From positions 310,001 to 374,000 of the forward strand of contig NZ_JAFFPU010000075.1 of NCBI RefSeq assembly GCF_016919175.1: a DNA stretch of 64,000 nucleotides. The letters run 5' to 3'. This document shows positions 29,742 through 39,814 of this stretch, piece after piece (positions within the stretch are counted from its first letter, which is position 1; the number at the start of each line of letters is the position of its first letter). The notes beneath the pieces were generated by a model, which worked only from the letters and a program-made list of their open reading frames with translations, was not told where the DNA came from and made no database searches. Made by a program: the position numbers and the translations under genes. The stretch is from Leptospira ainlahdjerensis (GTDB lineage Bacteria; Spirochaetota; Leptospiria; Leptospirales; Leptospiraceae).

Positions 29742-30320
29742 TTAGATTGAAATTAGGGGATTCAGGAGGCCTTCCAATTGTTTTCGAACAGCTTGTAAGG
29801 GAGAAATGCTCCTATGGGCTCGGCAAAGAACCAAAGCACCCTCTATAGAGGCCAAAACAAGGGTTGCAAGGGATTCTACCTTGGATTCTTCCAGTCCAGA
29901 TTTAAGGAGGAGGTTTTGGAGAAGAGTTTGCCATCCGAAATATGTCTCTGAACAAACCTTCTGAATCCGATCGTTGTCCGCGGCAACTTCGAGAACAACC
30001 GTCGCGATTGGACAACCTTTTTGAAATCCGGATTCTTCCAATTCTTGGGCGAGGTGATCCGTAAATTCTTTAAGAACTCCGAAAAGATCGGTATGATGCG
30101 CGAATGCAGCCTCGATCTGTTTTTCCAGTCGTTCTCCCGCATTTGAAATCGCTACGGCGGTCAACTCTTCCTTTCCATCCGGAAAATGGTGATACAGGGA
30201 GCCACTTGGGGTGTCGCTTAACTTTAGAATGTCTTTCAACCCCGTACCGTGAAATCCCTTCTCTTGCAGAAGTTTGGCCGTAGTCTGAATCAATCTCTCT
30301 CGGGAGCTCAGTGGTTCCAT
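29742..30320 (-). CDS. TetR/AcrR family regulator (YxaF/LmrA-like)
   Basis: A 192-residue repressor. The HTH domain spans about 8-58 (RERLIQTTAKLLQEKGFHGTGLKDILKLSDTPSGSLYHHFPDGKEEL), with the GSLYHHFP recognition-helix end typical of the YxaF/LmrA group. The C-terminal half contains the conserved GCPIATVVLE and the SIEGALVLCRAHRS segment. An ATG at 30320 is used; a TTG at 30356 is possible. It lies upstream of and co-directional with an SDR gene whose promoter carries a matching palindrome. Confidence 0.85.
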   Translation of the reverse strand: MEPLSSRERLIQTTAKLLQEKGFHGTGLKDILKLSDTPSGSLYHHFPDGKEELTAVAISNAGERLEKQIEAAFAHHTDLFGVLKEFTDHLAQELEESGFQKGCPIATVVLEVAADNDRIQKVCSETYFGWQTLLQNLLLKSGLEESKVESLATLVLASIEGALVLCRAHRSISPLQAVRKQLEGLLNPLISI

Positions 30321-30356
30321 TTGTTCACGATGCGAGTTGGTCGATTTTTCTGTCAA

Positions 30357-30679
30357 GGGGAGTTCGATTTTTTTGATTCGATCGGGATTGAAAGAATGAA
30401 TTCGATTCTTGAATAAAAAAAAAGAATCTTTGTAAGACAGGTTCGATCTGTTTTTTCCGACTACGAGGTTCGAGAAATGGAATTATGAATTCTCAGGATT
30501 TAAGTAAAAGTGGAAAACAACATTTCGTTTCAACTCCGGCAGCGAATTTGAGAGAGTTTTGAATGTAAAATTAGAATTTTAGAATGTTTTTATCAAGGCG
30601 TGTTTCGACGAGCCTTAGACTTTTCTTCTAAAGGATAGATTCTAATTGTTAAATCTTCTTACGTTCTAGCATATTAAAA
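30357..30679. other. 323-bp spacer without a gene
   Basis: A/T-rich DNA between the TetR and DUF1564 genes, including a run of about ten A residues near 30416. No coding frame, repeat or clear terminator is seen. Confidence 0.5.
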
Positions 30680-31219
30680 TTAAAAATCATACCAGTCTCG
30701 GGGGTCCAGAACGTAAAAAGTATTCTCCGGTTGGCATTCTAGTCGTCGGACAATCCTATTGTTTAAGATATCGAGGTGGAGGATATATCTGTAATCATTA
30801 TGAAATGTAGGACCTCCCTCATTCACAGTTCTCACGATAGAACTCCCAACTCCAACCTCATCCAACCACAAAAGATAATTGAACAAGAAACAGCGCGATA
30901 CTCCATGAGTTTGCGCCAAAGTTCCCAACAAAGCCCAACTACCTGTTCCCAAACGAACGTTGATTCTCACTATATTCCCCGGACCCGCGCTCGGTTGATA
31001 AGAAGTTTTTCCAGCTTCCTTACCCAAACGTTTCGCTGAAGTTAAATATTTTCCGTATACCCGAAGGAGATTCGGGATTCTCTTCGGTAAACTTTTCCAC
31101 TCTTCTTCTTTATATTGTAATAATCTCTCTTTCGAAACCAGAAGGGTAACGACTTCACACCGAGGTTTCTGAAGTTCGGACCTAAGTTCCTGATCGGAAT
31201 TTAACAATAAGATTCCCAT
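30680..31219 (-). CDS. DUF1564 family protein (Leptospira paralogous family)
   Basis: A 179-residue protein of the DUF1564 family, which is amplified in Leptospira. The typical segments are [21 protein letters not shown]-like [13 protein letters not shown], and the block [40 protein letters not shown]. The latter resembles a ribbon-helix-helix-like region. There is no signal peptide. The family's role is unknown, although small DNA-binding or antitoxin-like activity has been a natural suspicion. It appears monocistronic with a weak ribosome site. Confidence 0.85.
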   Translation of the reverse strand: MGILLLNSDQELRSELQKPRCEVVTLLVSKERLLQYKEEEWKSLPKRIPNLLRVYGKYLTSAKRLGKEAGKTSYQPSAGPGNIVRINVRLGTGSWALLGTLAQTHGVSRCFLFNYLLWLDEVGVGSSIVRTVNEGGPTFHNDYRYILHLDILNNRIVRRLECQPENTFYVLDPRDWYDF

Positions 31220-31439
31220 ACCGAAAACGGTTCCGAAAAGTCAGAAAACAAAGCGGAAAAACTTCAGAATTCGAAAAATTATTATGTTTCAGAGCCGGAA
31301 AAATCGAAAATTTTGCGAAATTTAGAATCGCTCAACATAAATCGAATTTTTTTTAGAAAGATCGGGAGGGACTAAAAACTTATGTTTTCTAAACAAGAAA
31401 GCATAACGTGGCTCCACGTATTCATCGAATTCGTTCGAC

Positions 31440-31489
31440 TTTTTCGGAGCAAGGTCTTTGATTCCAATCAAAGACCTTGCTCCGAAAAA
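31440..31489. repeat. Perfect 24-bp inverted repeat with 2-bp centre
   Basis: The left arm (31440-31463) contains CGGAGCAAGGTCTTTGATT and the right arm (31466-31489) is its exact complement, with CC between. Both ends are T or A tracts. It lies ~80 bp past the paiB stop. It could be a bidirectional terminator or a cruciform-prone palindromic insertion. Confidence 0.75.
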
Positions 31490-31569
31490 AATTAATTTTT
31501 TAGGATCCACGATTCCAATCTCGATAAAACTTTTCGTTTTTTTGGCGCAACGGCAGGAATTTTTTTTCG

Positions 31570-32193
31570 TCAAGAATTCTTCCGACTAACATTCTCTCGC
31601 ATCCAACGGCCGATGATTCTGGAGTTATCGTCCGGCATTTGTTCGAGCTTTTCTGCCACTCTCGTCTGAATCTCCACCGATTTATTCTGACTCAATTTGA
31701 ACTTGCCCTCCAATTTTGTGATTTCTATTTGAAACGCAACCAGACCTTTGATCGTCCTTTGAAAGTAAGAATCTTCGAAGTCCAATTTCCATTCGGGAGA
31801 AGGTTTTGTTTCGTAAGAAGAGACAAGCTGCGCGATTCTTTCCTGAGTTTCTGAATCATCCAAAAAACTCAAATTGCCCGTCGCGTGTACGGCCGCATAG
31901 TTCCAAGTGGGAACGGAATGAGCTTCTCCAATCCAAGTGGGAGAAATATAACAATGAGCTCCCGGAAAAACCACCAAAACCGGTCCTTTGATTTTTTTCC
32001 AATGATCGTTGGCCCTCGCGAAATGCCCGAAAAGAAAAAGTTTCCCGGTCTCATTTTTTTCGGGATGGAAAACGAGGTGGCTCGCTTCCAGAGAAGTCTC
32101 CGAACCGGAGGTAAGAATTCCGAACGGATTCTCCCGAATAAAGGAGAGCAATTTGTCTTCCTCGATTTCTTCAAAAGCTTTCGGGATATACAT
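31570..32193 (-). CDS. paiB: PaiB-type FMN-binding negative transcriptional regulator
   Basis: A 207-residue protein of the PaiB family: MYIPKAFEEIEEDKLLSFIRENPFGILTS at the start, then SHLVF, GHFARANDHWKKI, the highly conserved YISPTWIGE...VPTWNYAAVHATG block and GLVAFQIEITKLEGKFKLSQNK. Members bind flavin in a split-barrel fold and repress or fine-tune sporulation/protease genes in Bacillus; the role here is unknown. The start is the ATG at 32193 with AGGAAGG upstream, since the preceding residues are not family-like. Confidence 0.9.
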   Translation of the reverse strand: MYIPKAFEEIEEDKLLSFIRENPFGILTSGSETSLEASHLVFHPEKNETGKLFLFGHFARANDHWKKIKGPVLVVFPGAHCYISPTWIGEAHSVPTWNYAAVHATGNLSFLDDSETQERIAQLVSSYETKPSPEWKLDFEDSYFQRTIKGLVAFQIEITKLEGKFKLSQNKSVEIQTRVAEKLEQMPDDNSRIIGRWMRENVSRKNS

Positions 32194-32250
32194 AAACGTG
32201 AACCTTCCTATATGCAAAATTTGGAATGAATTTAAAAATTCACGACTCAA

Positions 32251-32680
32251 CCAAAATAAAATCTGACCCGTTTCAATTTGAATCCTTTTTTAAAATCAAA
32301 ATTGATCCATTCATAAGATGATAAAAATCGAAATTGAAAAAGCAATCATCCTTTTGGAGAGAAAATGTTCCATTCGAACGTTCCGATCCGAAAGAACAAA
32401 AAAGATTCTTTCCAGAGCGGAAAAAAAAATCTCGAACGATTCAACATGAAAAAAAGAAGAATCGAAGACCGAAGAGAAAATTAATTCCCTGTACGAAAAC
32501 TCGGTTTTGGAGAAAAAAGGCTTTAGAAAAGGTTCGAATCGAACCGATCCCCGGTCTAAACGACAACCTGAAAGAAAAGCTTCCCTGGTTCATCTTTTTT
32601 ATCCTTGAAAAAACGACGATAAACGTTCGAATTTTCGTCTACGATCCATAAAATTGAATCTTACAACATTACGGTATTGA
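32251..32680. other. 430-bp spacer without a supported gene
   Basis: A/G-rich DNA with a lysine/arginine-biased chance frame on the plus strand (32334-32651) that lacks family-like sequence. It probably holds the antiporter promoter, but no convincing -35/-10 pair was found. Confidence 0.45.
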
Positions 32681-34147
<1,467 letters not shown>

Positions 34148-34719
34148 TTTTTTTCGGGCGGCTCCTGCTCGAATTCTCCGAAAAAGACGGTGTCGGATTT
34201 TAACAATCGCAGGAACGAGCTTGTTCCGCGCTTCGGCTAACGCCTACGGTCGTCTCAAAAGAGACGACTGCTTCGCACGCTTCACATCTCTGCCGCTTTG
34301 TTCTCACTCCCAAAAAAGACCCCGCGTGGAAAAGAAAGGATCGAGTTTATCCGAATGAAAAGAATTCAAAACCGATCCCTTTCTGAAAATTTTAGCTTCG
34401 AGAAAAATACAGACGATGATAAACCTCTCGGATCGATTGATAAAAAGAGAAAAGAAACGAGTGCGACCCAAGACCTGAGTTGCTTCTCGGGTTACCGGAG
34501 TTCCGACCGAAACCCAACCCGGTGAAAAGCGCGAGCGAGCCTCTGTTTCGGGCTCATTTCATCGGTTTAAAAAAAAGAAGCTCCAAAAAGAAACCAATCA
34601 AAATTCTCACTATTTGAATTGAAAGCGGACTAATAGTCCTAATGCAAAGAAAATTTCAGAAAAGCTCTCCTTGTTTTGTAGGAACTATGACAAAACCAAA
34701 AACACGACTAAGGCAAAAA
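34148..34719. other. 572-bp spacer with hairpin-rich repeat-like DNA
   Basis: No gene is supported. A G+C-rich block at ~34225-34290 has GTCGTCTC-AAAA-GAGACGAC (34249-34268, an 8-bp perfect stem) beside GCGCTTCGGCTAACGCCTAC, a form that suggests a dispersed palindromic repeat. GGAGTTCCGAC (34497-34507) is an inverted copy of the scattered GTMGGAACTCC motif, and a partial copy lies at 34678. Confidence 0.5.
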
Positions 34720-35148
34720 TCATTTCTCAAGATGATCTTTTAGGATTTTCAGAGAATGATCCCATCCCGAATTCGAGTGTTCGTAGGAGGTTTCAGTGGG
34801 AAAGTTTTCCTGTGTTAGAAGGAGGGAGGTCGAAGTTCCGTCCTTGATCAATTCCATCGTGATAACGGAATAGTTTTCAGGAATATCCGGGATTCCTGAA
34901 AAAGTACTCCAATAGTTATACTGAAAAACTTTCTCTTTTTCAAACTTTAGAATCGTTCCATGATCCCTGTAGGTTTGATTTTCCCAAATTCCCGTAAAAA
35001 CGATCGAACTTCCGACCTTCCAATCGGAAATCGCCTGTGTTCCGTAGAGATAGAGCTTAATCACTTCCGGATCGATCATCGCGCGCCAGACTTTTGAGAT
35101 GGGGGCTTGGATGGAAATATTCTTCTTGAGCACTAATTTTGGATTCAT
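34720..35148 (-). CDS. SRPBCC (AHSA1/START-like) domain protein
   Basis: A 142-residue single-domain protein of the SRPBCC fold (Activator of Hsp90 homologue 1-like): VLKKNISIQAPISKVWRAMIDPEVIKLYLYGTQ, KVGSSIVFTG, then the beta strands and a C-terminal helix WDHSLKILKDHL. The fold gives a hydrophobic ligand pocket; the ligand is unknown. The ATG at 35148 has AGAGGAAAAG upstream, so the 15 residues before it are excluded. It is monocistronic. Confidence 0.85.
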   Translation of the reverse strand: MNPKLVLKKNISIQAPISKVWRAMIDPEVIKLYLYGTQAISDWKVGSSIVFTGIWENQTYRDHGTILKFEKEKVFQYNYWSTFSGIPDIPENYSVITMELIKDGTSTSLLLTQENFPTETSYEHSNSGWDHSLKILKDHLEK

Positions 35149-35411
35149 CTTTTCCTCTGAACAAATAGAAACGTCGCTATGAAAAAAAATCAAAGAAGAA
35201 TTTCGATCCTAACTTTACGTTTTTAGAAAACCCTTCTTATAAGAATTCTTTATAACATAAAAAGGATTGAAAGAATTGTAAAAACGCGACTCGGCTTAAA
35301 TTTTTGAAAACTCGGTAAAAGAACGAACAAAACTCGTTCTCAGAAAGTTCTTTCCTATCTTGACGGAACGAAACCGTCGGTGATTCTTGGAAAGAATTCG
35401 ATCGAATTTCT

Positions 35412-36125
35412 ATGTGTAATAAATTTGCGCAATCCTCCCGATGGTCCAAGGCAAACGCATTTCGCTTTGCAAAATCAATAAACGAAGCACCCGATCGTTA
35501 CAATGTTTCTTTTACGGAAGGGGCATTGATCATATTAAAGCCCGGAATCGATTATACAGTAGAAGACGCGATGTTCTGGCTGGTTCCACCTTGGTCTCAG
35601 AGTTTAAAAGCGGCATTCGAATTCACTACATTCAACGCAAAATCCGAAACCATCTTCGAACTCAAATCCTTTCGGGAATCGATCATCCACAGTCGTTGCA
35701 TCATACCCTGCGATGCGATTTACGAATCAAAAGGACCAAGCGGAAACAAACAGCCGTATGCGATCCGAATGAAAAACGAAGAACCGTTCGGAATGGCCGG
35801 AATTTATTCTCGCTGGACGGATCCAAAAACCAAAGAGTCTCTTCAGACTTTTTCGATCATAACAACACCCGCAAACGAACTTTTCGAGTTCTATCATGAT
35901 AAAAAAAGAATGCCCCTCCTTCTTCCTCCCGAAAGATACGAAACCTGGCTCGACGAAAAAATAAAAACAAAAGAAACCATTTCCGGATTCTTTCAAACCT
36001 TTCCTTCAGAAAAGATGAAGGCTTATCCGGTTTCAAAACAAATCCTTTCCCGAAACAATCGCCTCCAAGGAGAACGTTGTCTCGAAGATATTTCCTCTCT
36101 GGAGAAATCGGAAAGCCTTTTTTGA
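35412..36125 (+). CDS. SRAP domain protein (HMCES/YedK-like abasic-site shield)
   Basis: A 237-residue SRAP-family protein. The absolutely conserved MCN N-terminus is present: Cys2 becomes the catalytic residue once Met is removed and crosslinks to abasic sites in single-stranded DNA. Other family signs are RYNV, the PCDAIYE segment with the conserved Glu, SIITTPAN, and the FYHDKKRMPLLL motif supplying the active-site His (with a two-residue insertion relative to the usual HxRMP). It probably protects abasic sites at stalled forks. It is monocistronic and starts at the family's obligatory ATG. Confidence 0.9.
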   Translation: MCNKFAQSSRWSKANAFRFAKSINEAPDRYNVSFTEGALIILKPGIDYTVEDAMFWLVPPWSQSLKAAFEFTTFNAKSETIFELKSFRESIIHSRCIIPCDAIYESKGPSGNKQPYAIRMKNEEPFGMAGIYSRWTDPKTKESLQTFSIITTPANELFEFYHDKKRMPLLLPPERYETWLDEKIKTKETISGFFQTFPSEKMKAYPVSKQILSRNNRLQGERCLEDISSLEKSESLF

Positions 36126-36477
36126 AAAAACGTTCGAGACAAATTAAGAATAGATTCCTTCAAACTAATCCGATCAAAATAAAATACGCCGGATAACGCC
36201 TAACGTTATGTTAGTCAATCTTGGCAAATTATAGAATCTTTCCTATCCTCAATCGGAGCTCTTAACAAAATCTCAAAGTGTGGGAACTAAGATGTATTGG
36301 AACCAGTTTGTTAGAAAGCTAATAGCTCGCTTATGGGAACGAACTATGGGAAAGCAGCGTTTTTTTACGTGCTTACTGAATACTGTCATCAGTTTCTTGG
36401 AAGGTTTCAGGAAAAATTCTTAAAAAAGAAAGGGAAGCACTTGCAAGATTTGTTTCCTATTCTTTAAAATCTATAAT
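36126..36477. other. 352-bp spacer without a supported gene
   Basis: No frame or repeat could be supported between the convergent SRAP gene and the 36478 membrane-protein gene. Confidence 0.45.
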
Positions 36478-36852
36478 TTAGAATACGGAGACAAGAAGCA
36501 GAACGATTCCGATCAGAAAGGCAAAGGCGCCCAAAATAAAATAGAACACTCCGAGAATCCGGGCAAAAAATTCAGGAATGTCCGATTCTAAAATTCCTGG
36601 AATTAAAGATTGTTTTGCCTTTCCGGTGATGATGACGTAAAGACCGAACTTTGTCGCAAAAAAGGCCCCCGCCGTAAGAAGGAAAACGGAAACGATTCCT
36701 ACAAAAAGATTCGGGTTTCTATCCGAGATCTCCTTTAAAAAGGGTACGAATAAAAAGGCTAATAAAAAACCCAAGCTCACAAACGTAGGGACGATCGATA
36801 AATTTCCGACCCTTACGATGACGCCTAACTTTCTTTTTAAAAATGATTTCAT
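36478..36852 (-). CDS. Small multi-pass membrane protein, hypothetical
   Basis: A 124-residue protein with about three or four helices: IVPTFVSLGFLLAFLFVPFL, PNLFVGIVSVFLLTAGAFFATKFGLYVI and ILGVFYFILGAFAFLIGIVLLLVSVF. A basic N-terminus (MKSFLKRKLG) suggests an inside-positive orientation. AAGGAG lies 12 bases before the ATG. I do not recognise a family. Its upstream region abuts a degraded MITE-like copy. Confidence 0.7.
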   Translation of the reverse strand: MKSFLKRKLGVIVRVGNLSIVPTFVSLGFLLAFLFVPFLKEISDRNPNLFVGIVSVFLLTAGAFFATKFGLYVIITGKAKQSLIPGILESDIPEFFARILGVFYFILGAFAFLIGIVLLLVSVF

Positions 36853-36916
36853 AATTCTTGGATTCTCCTTACAACAGAAGATCTAAAAAACGTTGCGCGC
36901 TTTTCCAACTCGGGAG

Positions 36917-37165
36917 CAAATTCTTACCCAAAATTTTTTTGAATCTCAAGAGGAACCCTGTCGGAACTCCGACGATCCTCAGTGAAACTCGCGCGCCCCG
37001 CCCGATTTTCGGGTGGAGGGGCGGGTGGTGGAAAAAATCCGGAAATTCTCCTCTATCACAAAATTCTAATCTTGAAAGCACAAATCCCCTTGTAGGAACT
37101 CACACGACCCCTCTTCTCGAGACAATTCTCGTTGTAATTCCTCTCAACCTGTGCCTAAAGATCAG
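36917..37165. mobile_element. MITE-like element, degraded copy B
   Basis: The interior aligns with copy A (9753-9989) in the same orientation: CTTACCCA end, CTGTCGGAACT(C)CGAC, TTTCGGGTGGAGGGGCGGGT, TCCGGAAA, TGTAGGAACTC, TCTCGAGACAATTCTCGTTG and CCTCTCAACCTGTG. The left end (CAAATTCTTACCCA) is recognisable, the right end (TGCCTAAAG) is worn and no target duplication is visible, so this copy is older. Confidence 0.75.
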
Positions 37166-37195
37166 CATTCGAGAGAGCGTCCCTCTCGAATGCTG
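37163..37195 (-). terminator. Strong hairpin after fatty-acid hydroxylase gene
   Basis: A perfect 13-bp stem (CAGCATTCGAGAG / CTCTCGAATGCTG) with a 7-base loop ends 7 bp past the hydroxylase stop. It lacks a long T tract but is well placed as a terminator for that minus-strand operon. Confidence 0.5.
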
Positions 37196-37201
37196 AAGGA
37201 T

Positions 37202-38065
37202 TTAAGAACACTTGCAGATCGGAAACAAAAATTGTTTGATCAAGGATTCGGAAGGATAAGCTTCCGGTTTGAATAAACCCACGGAATCAGAATTCATTTT
37301 CTTACTCGGAAGGAAATAAGATCCGAAAATAATGTCCCAGATAACGAAAGCGCCGGAACTGTAATTGTGATTTCCCTCGGAGGGAATTTCGGAATGGTGC
37401 CATCGATGCAACTCATTCATATTAAAAATCGTATTTAAAAATCCTAAACGAAAATCGATATTCATATGATTATAAATCGAGACGAAGTTATTGAGCAAGC
37501 CGACGATCAAAACCGCATCCGTGTGCAAACCAAGAATTACAGAAGGCAATAATAAACCCGCGGTGTTCCAAATCGTGTTGAACGGATGAGAACGAAAAGC
37601 GTTCATCCAATATAATTTTTTTGGAGAATGATGAATCGCATGCGCTCTCCAAAAAAAACCGCCTCCTACGTGCGCAAATCGATGAAGCCAATAAGGAATC
37701 AATCCAGATAAACTCATCCCCAGAACGACTTGAAAGATCAAAGTTGTATTCTGCAAATCGGGAGAAGATATCTCGAAGTATTTCATAAGACCGATGGTAG
37801 CGACTGCAACCAAACTTCCCGTAAGAGGTCCTAAAATCGGCTGGATCAAAAAGAAAACGAAATCCGATTTCTGATCGGAATCTTTTTTGTTCCATTCTTT
37901 CTCGAAAGGAAGAAATCGTTCTAAAAGAATCCCCAAAAAGACAAGAAAGGATACTGACCCGTATCCTATCCAAACGTTGCCCGGATATCGAAATAGAATC
38001 CAAACAAAAGAGAAAAATAAAATCGGAAATCCGATCCGTTTAACGCCATTTTTTAGAATCGCCAT
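37202..38065 (-). CDS. Sterol desaturase/fatty acid hydroxylase family protein
   Basis: A 287-residue membrane di-iron enzyme of the FA_hydroxylase family, with about four helices. The histidine clusters are HRFAH, HAIHHSPKKLYW (HxxHH), and late HRWHHSEIP (HxxHH), plus FNTIWN, YNHMN and GNHNYSSGAFVIWDIIFGSYF. They fit a sterol desaturase/C-5 or carotenoid-like hydroxylase using O2, and the substrate is a membrane lipid. It is 52 bp downstream of an ArsR gene. Both promoters carry the same operator, which suggests a dedicated repressor. Confidence 0.9.
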   Translation of the reverse strand: MAILKNGVKRIGFPILFFSFVWILFRYPGNVWIGYGSVSFLVFLGILLERFLPFEKEWNKKDSDQKSDFVFFLIQPILGPLTGSLVAVATIGLMKYFEISSPDLQNTTLIFQVVLGMSLSGLIPYWLHRFAHVGGGFFWRAHAIHHSPKKLYWMNAFRSHPFNTIWNTAGLLLPSVILGLHTDAVLIVGLLNNFVSIYNHMNIDFRLGFLNTIFNMNELHRWHHSEIPSEGNHNYSSGAFVIWDIIFGSYFLPSKKMNSDSVGLFKPEAYPSESLIKQFLFPICKCS

Positions 38066-38081
38066 TAACCTATACTCCTAA

Positions 38082-38103
38082 ATATCTAAATTTAACGATT
38101 TAT
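38082..38103. promoter_or_regulatory. ArsR operator, hydroxylase promoter
   Basis: ATATCTAAATTTAACGAT followed by TTAT sits 17 bp before the hydroxylase ATG. It matches the site at 38421-38442 at 20 of 22 positions. Confidence 0.65.
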
Positions 38104-38117
38104 TGAATAAAAAAAAG

Positions 38118-38414
38118 TCAACAACACCCTCGAAGATATCCTGACAATTTGGATAAATGTTCCAAAATTTTTTCCCTGTTCGGTTTATAATAGACTTCCT
38201 TTCCCGATTTCCTTCGAATCAAAATTCCGCCCTTTTTCAACTGATTCAGATGAGTGGAAATCGTGGACTGCCCTAAACCGGAAATTTCAACAAGTTCTCC
38301 AACGGTTTTCTCCTTACCATCCATAAAGGATAAGAGGAGGGATTGCCGGGTTTCGCTCGCTAAAGCGGATAAGAATTCTTGAACGTCCGAATCTAATCCT
38401 TGATTTTTTTTCAT
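38118..38414 (-). CDS. ArsR-family repressor with C-terminal Cys-Cys
   Basis: A 98-residue winged-helix repressor: EFLSALASETRQSLLLSFM, GELVEISGLGQSTISTHLNQLKKGGILIRRKSGKEVYY (recognition helix and wing), ending LRGCC. No canonical alpha-3 CxC metal site is present, whereas the two terminal cysteines (97-98) could form a different metalloid or thiol-sensing site. It precedes the FA hydroxylase gene and shares an operator with it. A role as a lipid-gene repressor rather than an arsenic one is inferred from context. Confidence 0.85.
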   Translation of the reverse strand: MKKNQGLDSDVQEFLSALASETRQSLLLSFMDGKEKTVGELVEISGLGQSTISTHLNQLKKGGILIRRKSGKEVYYKPNREKILEHLSKLSGYLRGCC

Positions 38415-38420
38415 ATTTAC

Positions 38421-38442
38421 ATATCTAAAATTAACGATATAT
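38421..38442. promoter_or_regulatory. ArsR operator, autoregulatory promoter
   Basis: ATATCTAAAATTAACGATAT is imperfectly palindromic (ATATC/GATAT ends). It lies 7 bp upstream of the ArsR ATG and repeats the sequence before the hydroxylase gene. Confidence 0.65.
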
Positions 38443-38654
38443 CTATTTTCGTCAATTCTAAAAATTTCAGAATTTCAGAAAAATCCCCGCATCTGCGTAT
38501 TGTGCTCTTTTTGCTTAAAATTTCGTGATTCCAAAAGAAAAATTATGAATCGACCTCGATCAAAAACTCGGGAAAGGAATCAAAATTCTACCGGTAAAAT
38601 CGATTTTTGAAATAATATATTTCTTTTTAACGAAGATCCTCCGCAAATGAATTC

Positions 38655-39743
38655 GTGAAACTTTTACTTTTAGAATTTGCGAAGTTCGTAAGCATTCTTT
38701 CCATCTGGATTGGATCGATCCAAATCCTTAGGTTTAGAATCCAAGAATCCATTTACACTTCTTTACTCTATCTTTGTTTTGGAATCTCCCAACTCTATCT
38801 CATCCTTCTCGTCCAGGGAATTTTCGAAAACGGGGTCGGAGTTTTTACGGCAGTCCACGTGCCTCTTTTGTTTTTTCTCGGGCCTTTGATCTATCTTTAT
38901 ATTCAGACTGTCTTAGACTCACCGTCTCCTTCGCGTTTTTCTTCGAAAACTTTTCGGAATTTCATTCCTGGATTCATATATTTATTGATTCTTCTCGCAT
39001 ATCATTCAGGACTTTTTCCGAAAGAAAATTTTTACGGAATCGTCTCCCTTCAAAATCGGGGGAACTTTAGAATTGTACTTTTTTTAAGCAACGTTTCCAT
39101 TTTAATTTATATCCTATTCTCTTTCTTACAAATCCTGATTCGGATCAAAATCAGATCCTTATTGGAAAAAAGAAAAATTTTCGCCCTTTTTATATTAGCA
39201 TTCTCTTTGATTGCAGTGATTCTTTCATTGCTATCGATCTTGGAAATTTATCGGACATTACAAATTTCTTCAATGATCGCTTCCTTTATCGTTTTTATTG
39301 TACATTCAACGGGACAAATCTATCCCGAACTTACGGAGTATCTGAGATCGGAAGCTCAAAATCCGCAACACAGAAGGACTTATCTTCAAGGTAAGGATCC
39401 TAACGAAATTGCGAAGATTCTTGATAAAATTATGGAAATCGATCGTATTTACAGAAACGAAAATTTAAGAATTGCGGATGTCGCGAAAGTCTCCGGTCTT
39501 TCCACACATCAACTATCCGAATATCTGAACAACACGCTAAAAACTCCTTTCAATCGATGGATAAATCTATTTCGGATACGAGAAGCAAAACAAATTTTAT
39601 TGCAGGATCCTAAACGGACCGTGCTTACGATCGCACTCGAAGTGGGTTTCAATTCGCTTACAACGTTCCATAGAGTTTTTTTAGAGGAAGAAAAAATTTC
39701 TCCGAACCAATTTAGAAAGTCGATCCTCAAAGAAAAAACTTAA
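38655..39743 (+). CDS. Membrane-anchored AraC-family regulator (7TM + HTH)
   Basis: A 362-residue protein with about seven N-terminal helices (from LLLEFAKFVSILSIWIGS to SMIASFIVFIVHS) and a C-terminal AraC HTH (about 265-355, NLRIADVAKVSGLSTHQLSEYLNNTLKTPFNRWIN; RTVLTIALEVGFNSLTTFHRVFLEEEKISPNQFR). The start codon is a GTG without a clear ribosome site. Same design as the gene at 17574. It lies ~70 bp upstream of and co-directional with two small membrane-protein genes that it may control. Confidence 0.8.
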   Translation: MKLLLLEFAKFVSILSIWIGSIQILRFRIQESIYTSLLYLCFGISQLYLILLVQGIFENGVGVFTAVHVPLLFFLGPLIYLYIQTVLDSPSPSRFSSKTFRNFIPGFIYLLILLAYHSGLFPKENFYGIVSLQNRGNFRIVLFLSNVSILIYILFSFLQILIRIKIRSLLEKRKIFALFILAFSLIAVILSLLSILEIYRTLQISSMIASFIVFIVHSTGQIYPELTEYLRSEAQNPQHRRTYLQGKDPNEIAKILDKIMEIDRIYRNENLRIADVAKVSGLSTHQLSEYLNNTLKTPFNRWINLFRIREAKQILLQDPKRTVLTIALEVGFNSLTTFHRVFLEEEKISPNQFRKSILKEKT

Positions 39744-39814
39744 AACCATTCCCATGTTAAAACACGATAGGAACGAACTCTAAAAATGAGTTAGATTTCT
39801 ATCGAGGTATTTAT

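Noticed and set aside
31322..31573. 83-codon minus-strand ORF overlapping the paiB stop
   Set aside because: It has a TTG start with no ribosome site and contains the 24-bp perfect palindrome in the middle. It is more likely non-coding.
32334..32651. 105-codon plus-strand ORF
   Set aside because: Its Lys/Arg/Phe-biased chance translation of A/G-rich DNA has no ribosome site or recognisable domain.
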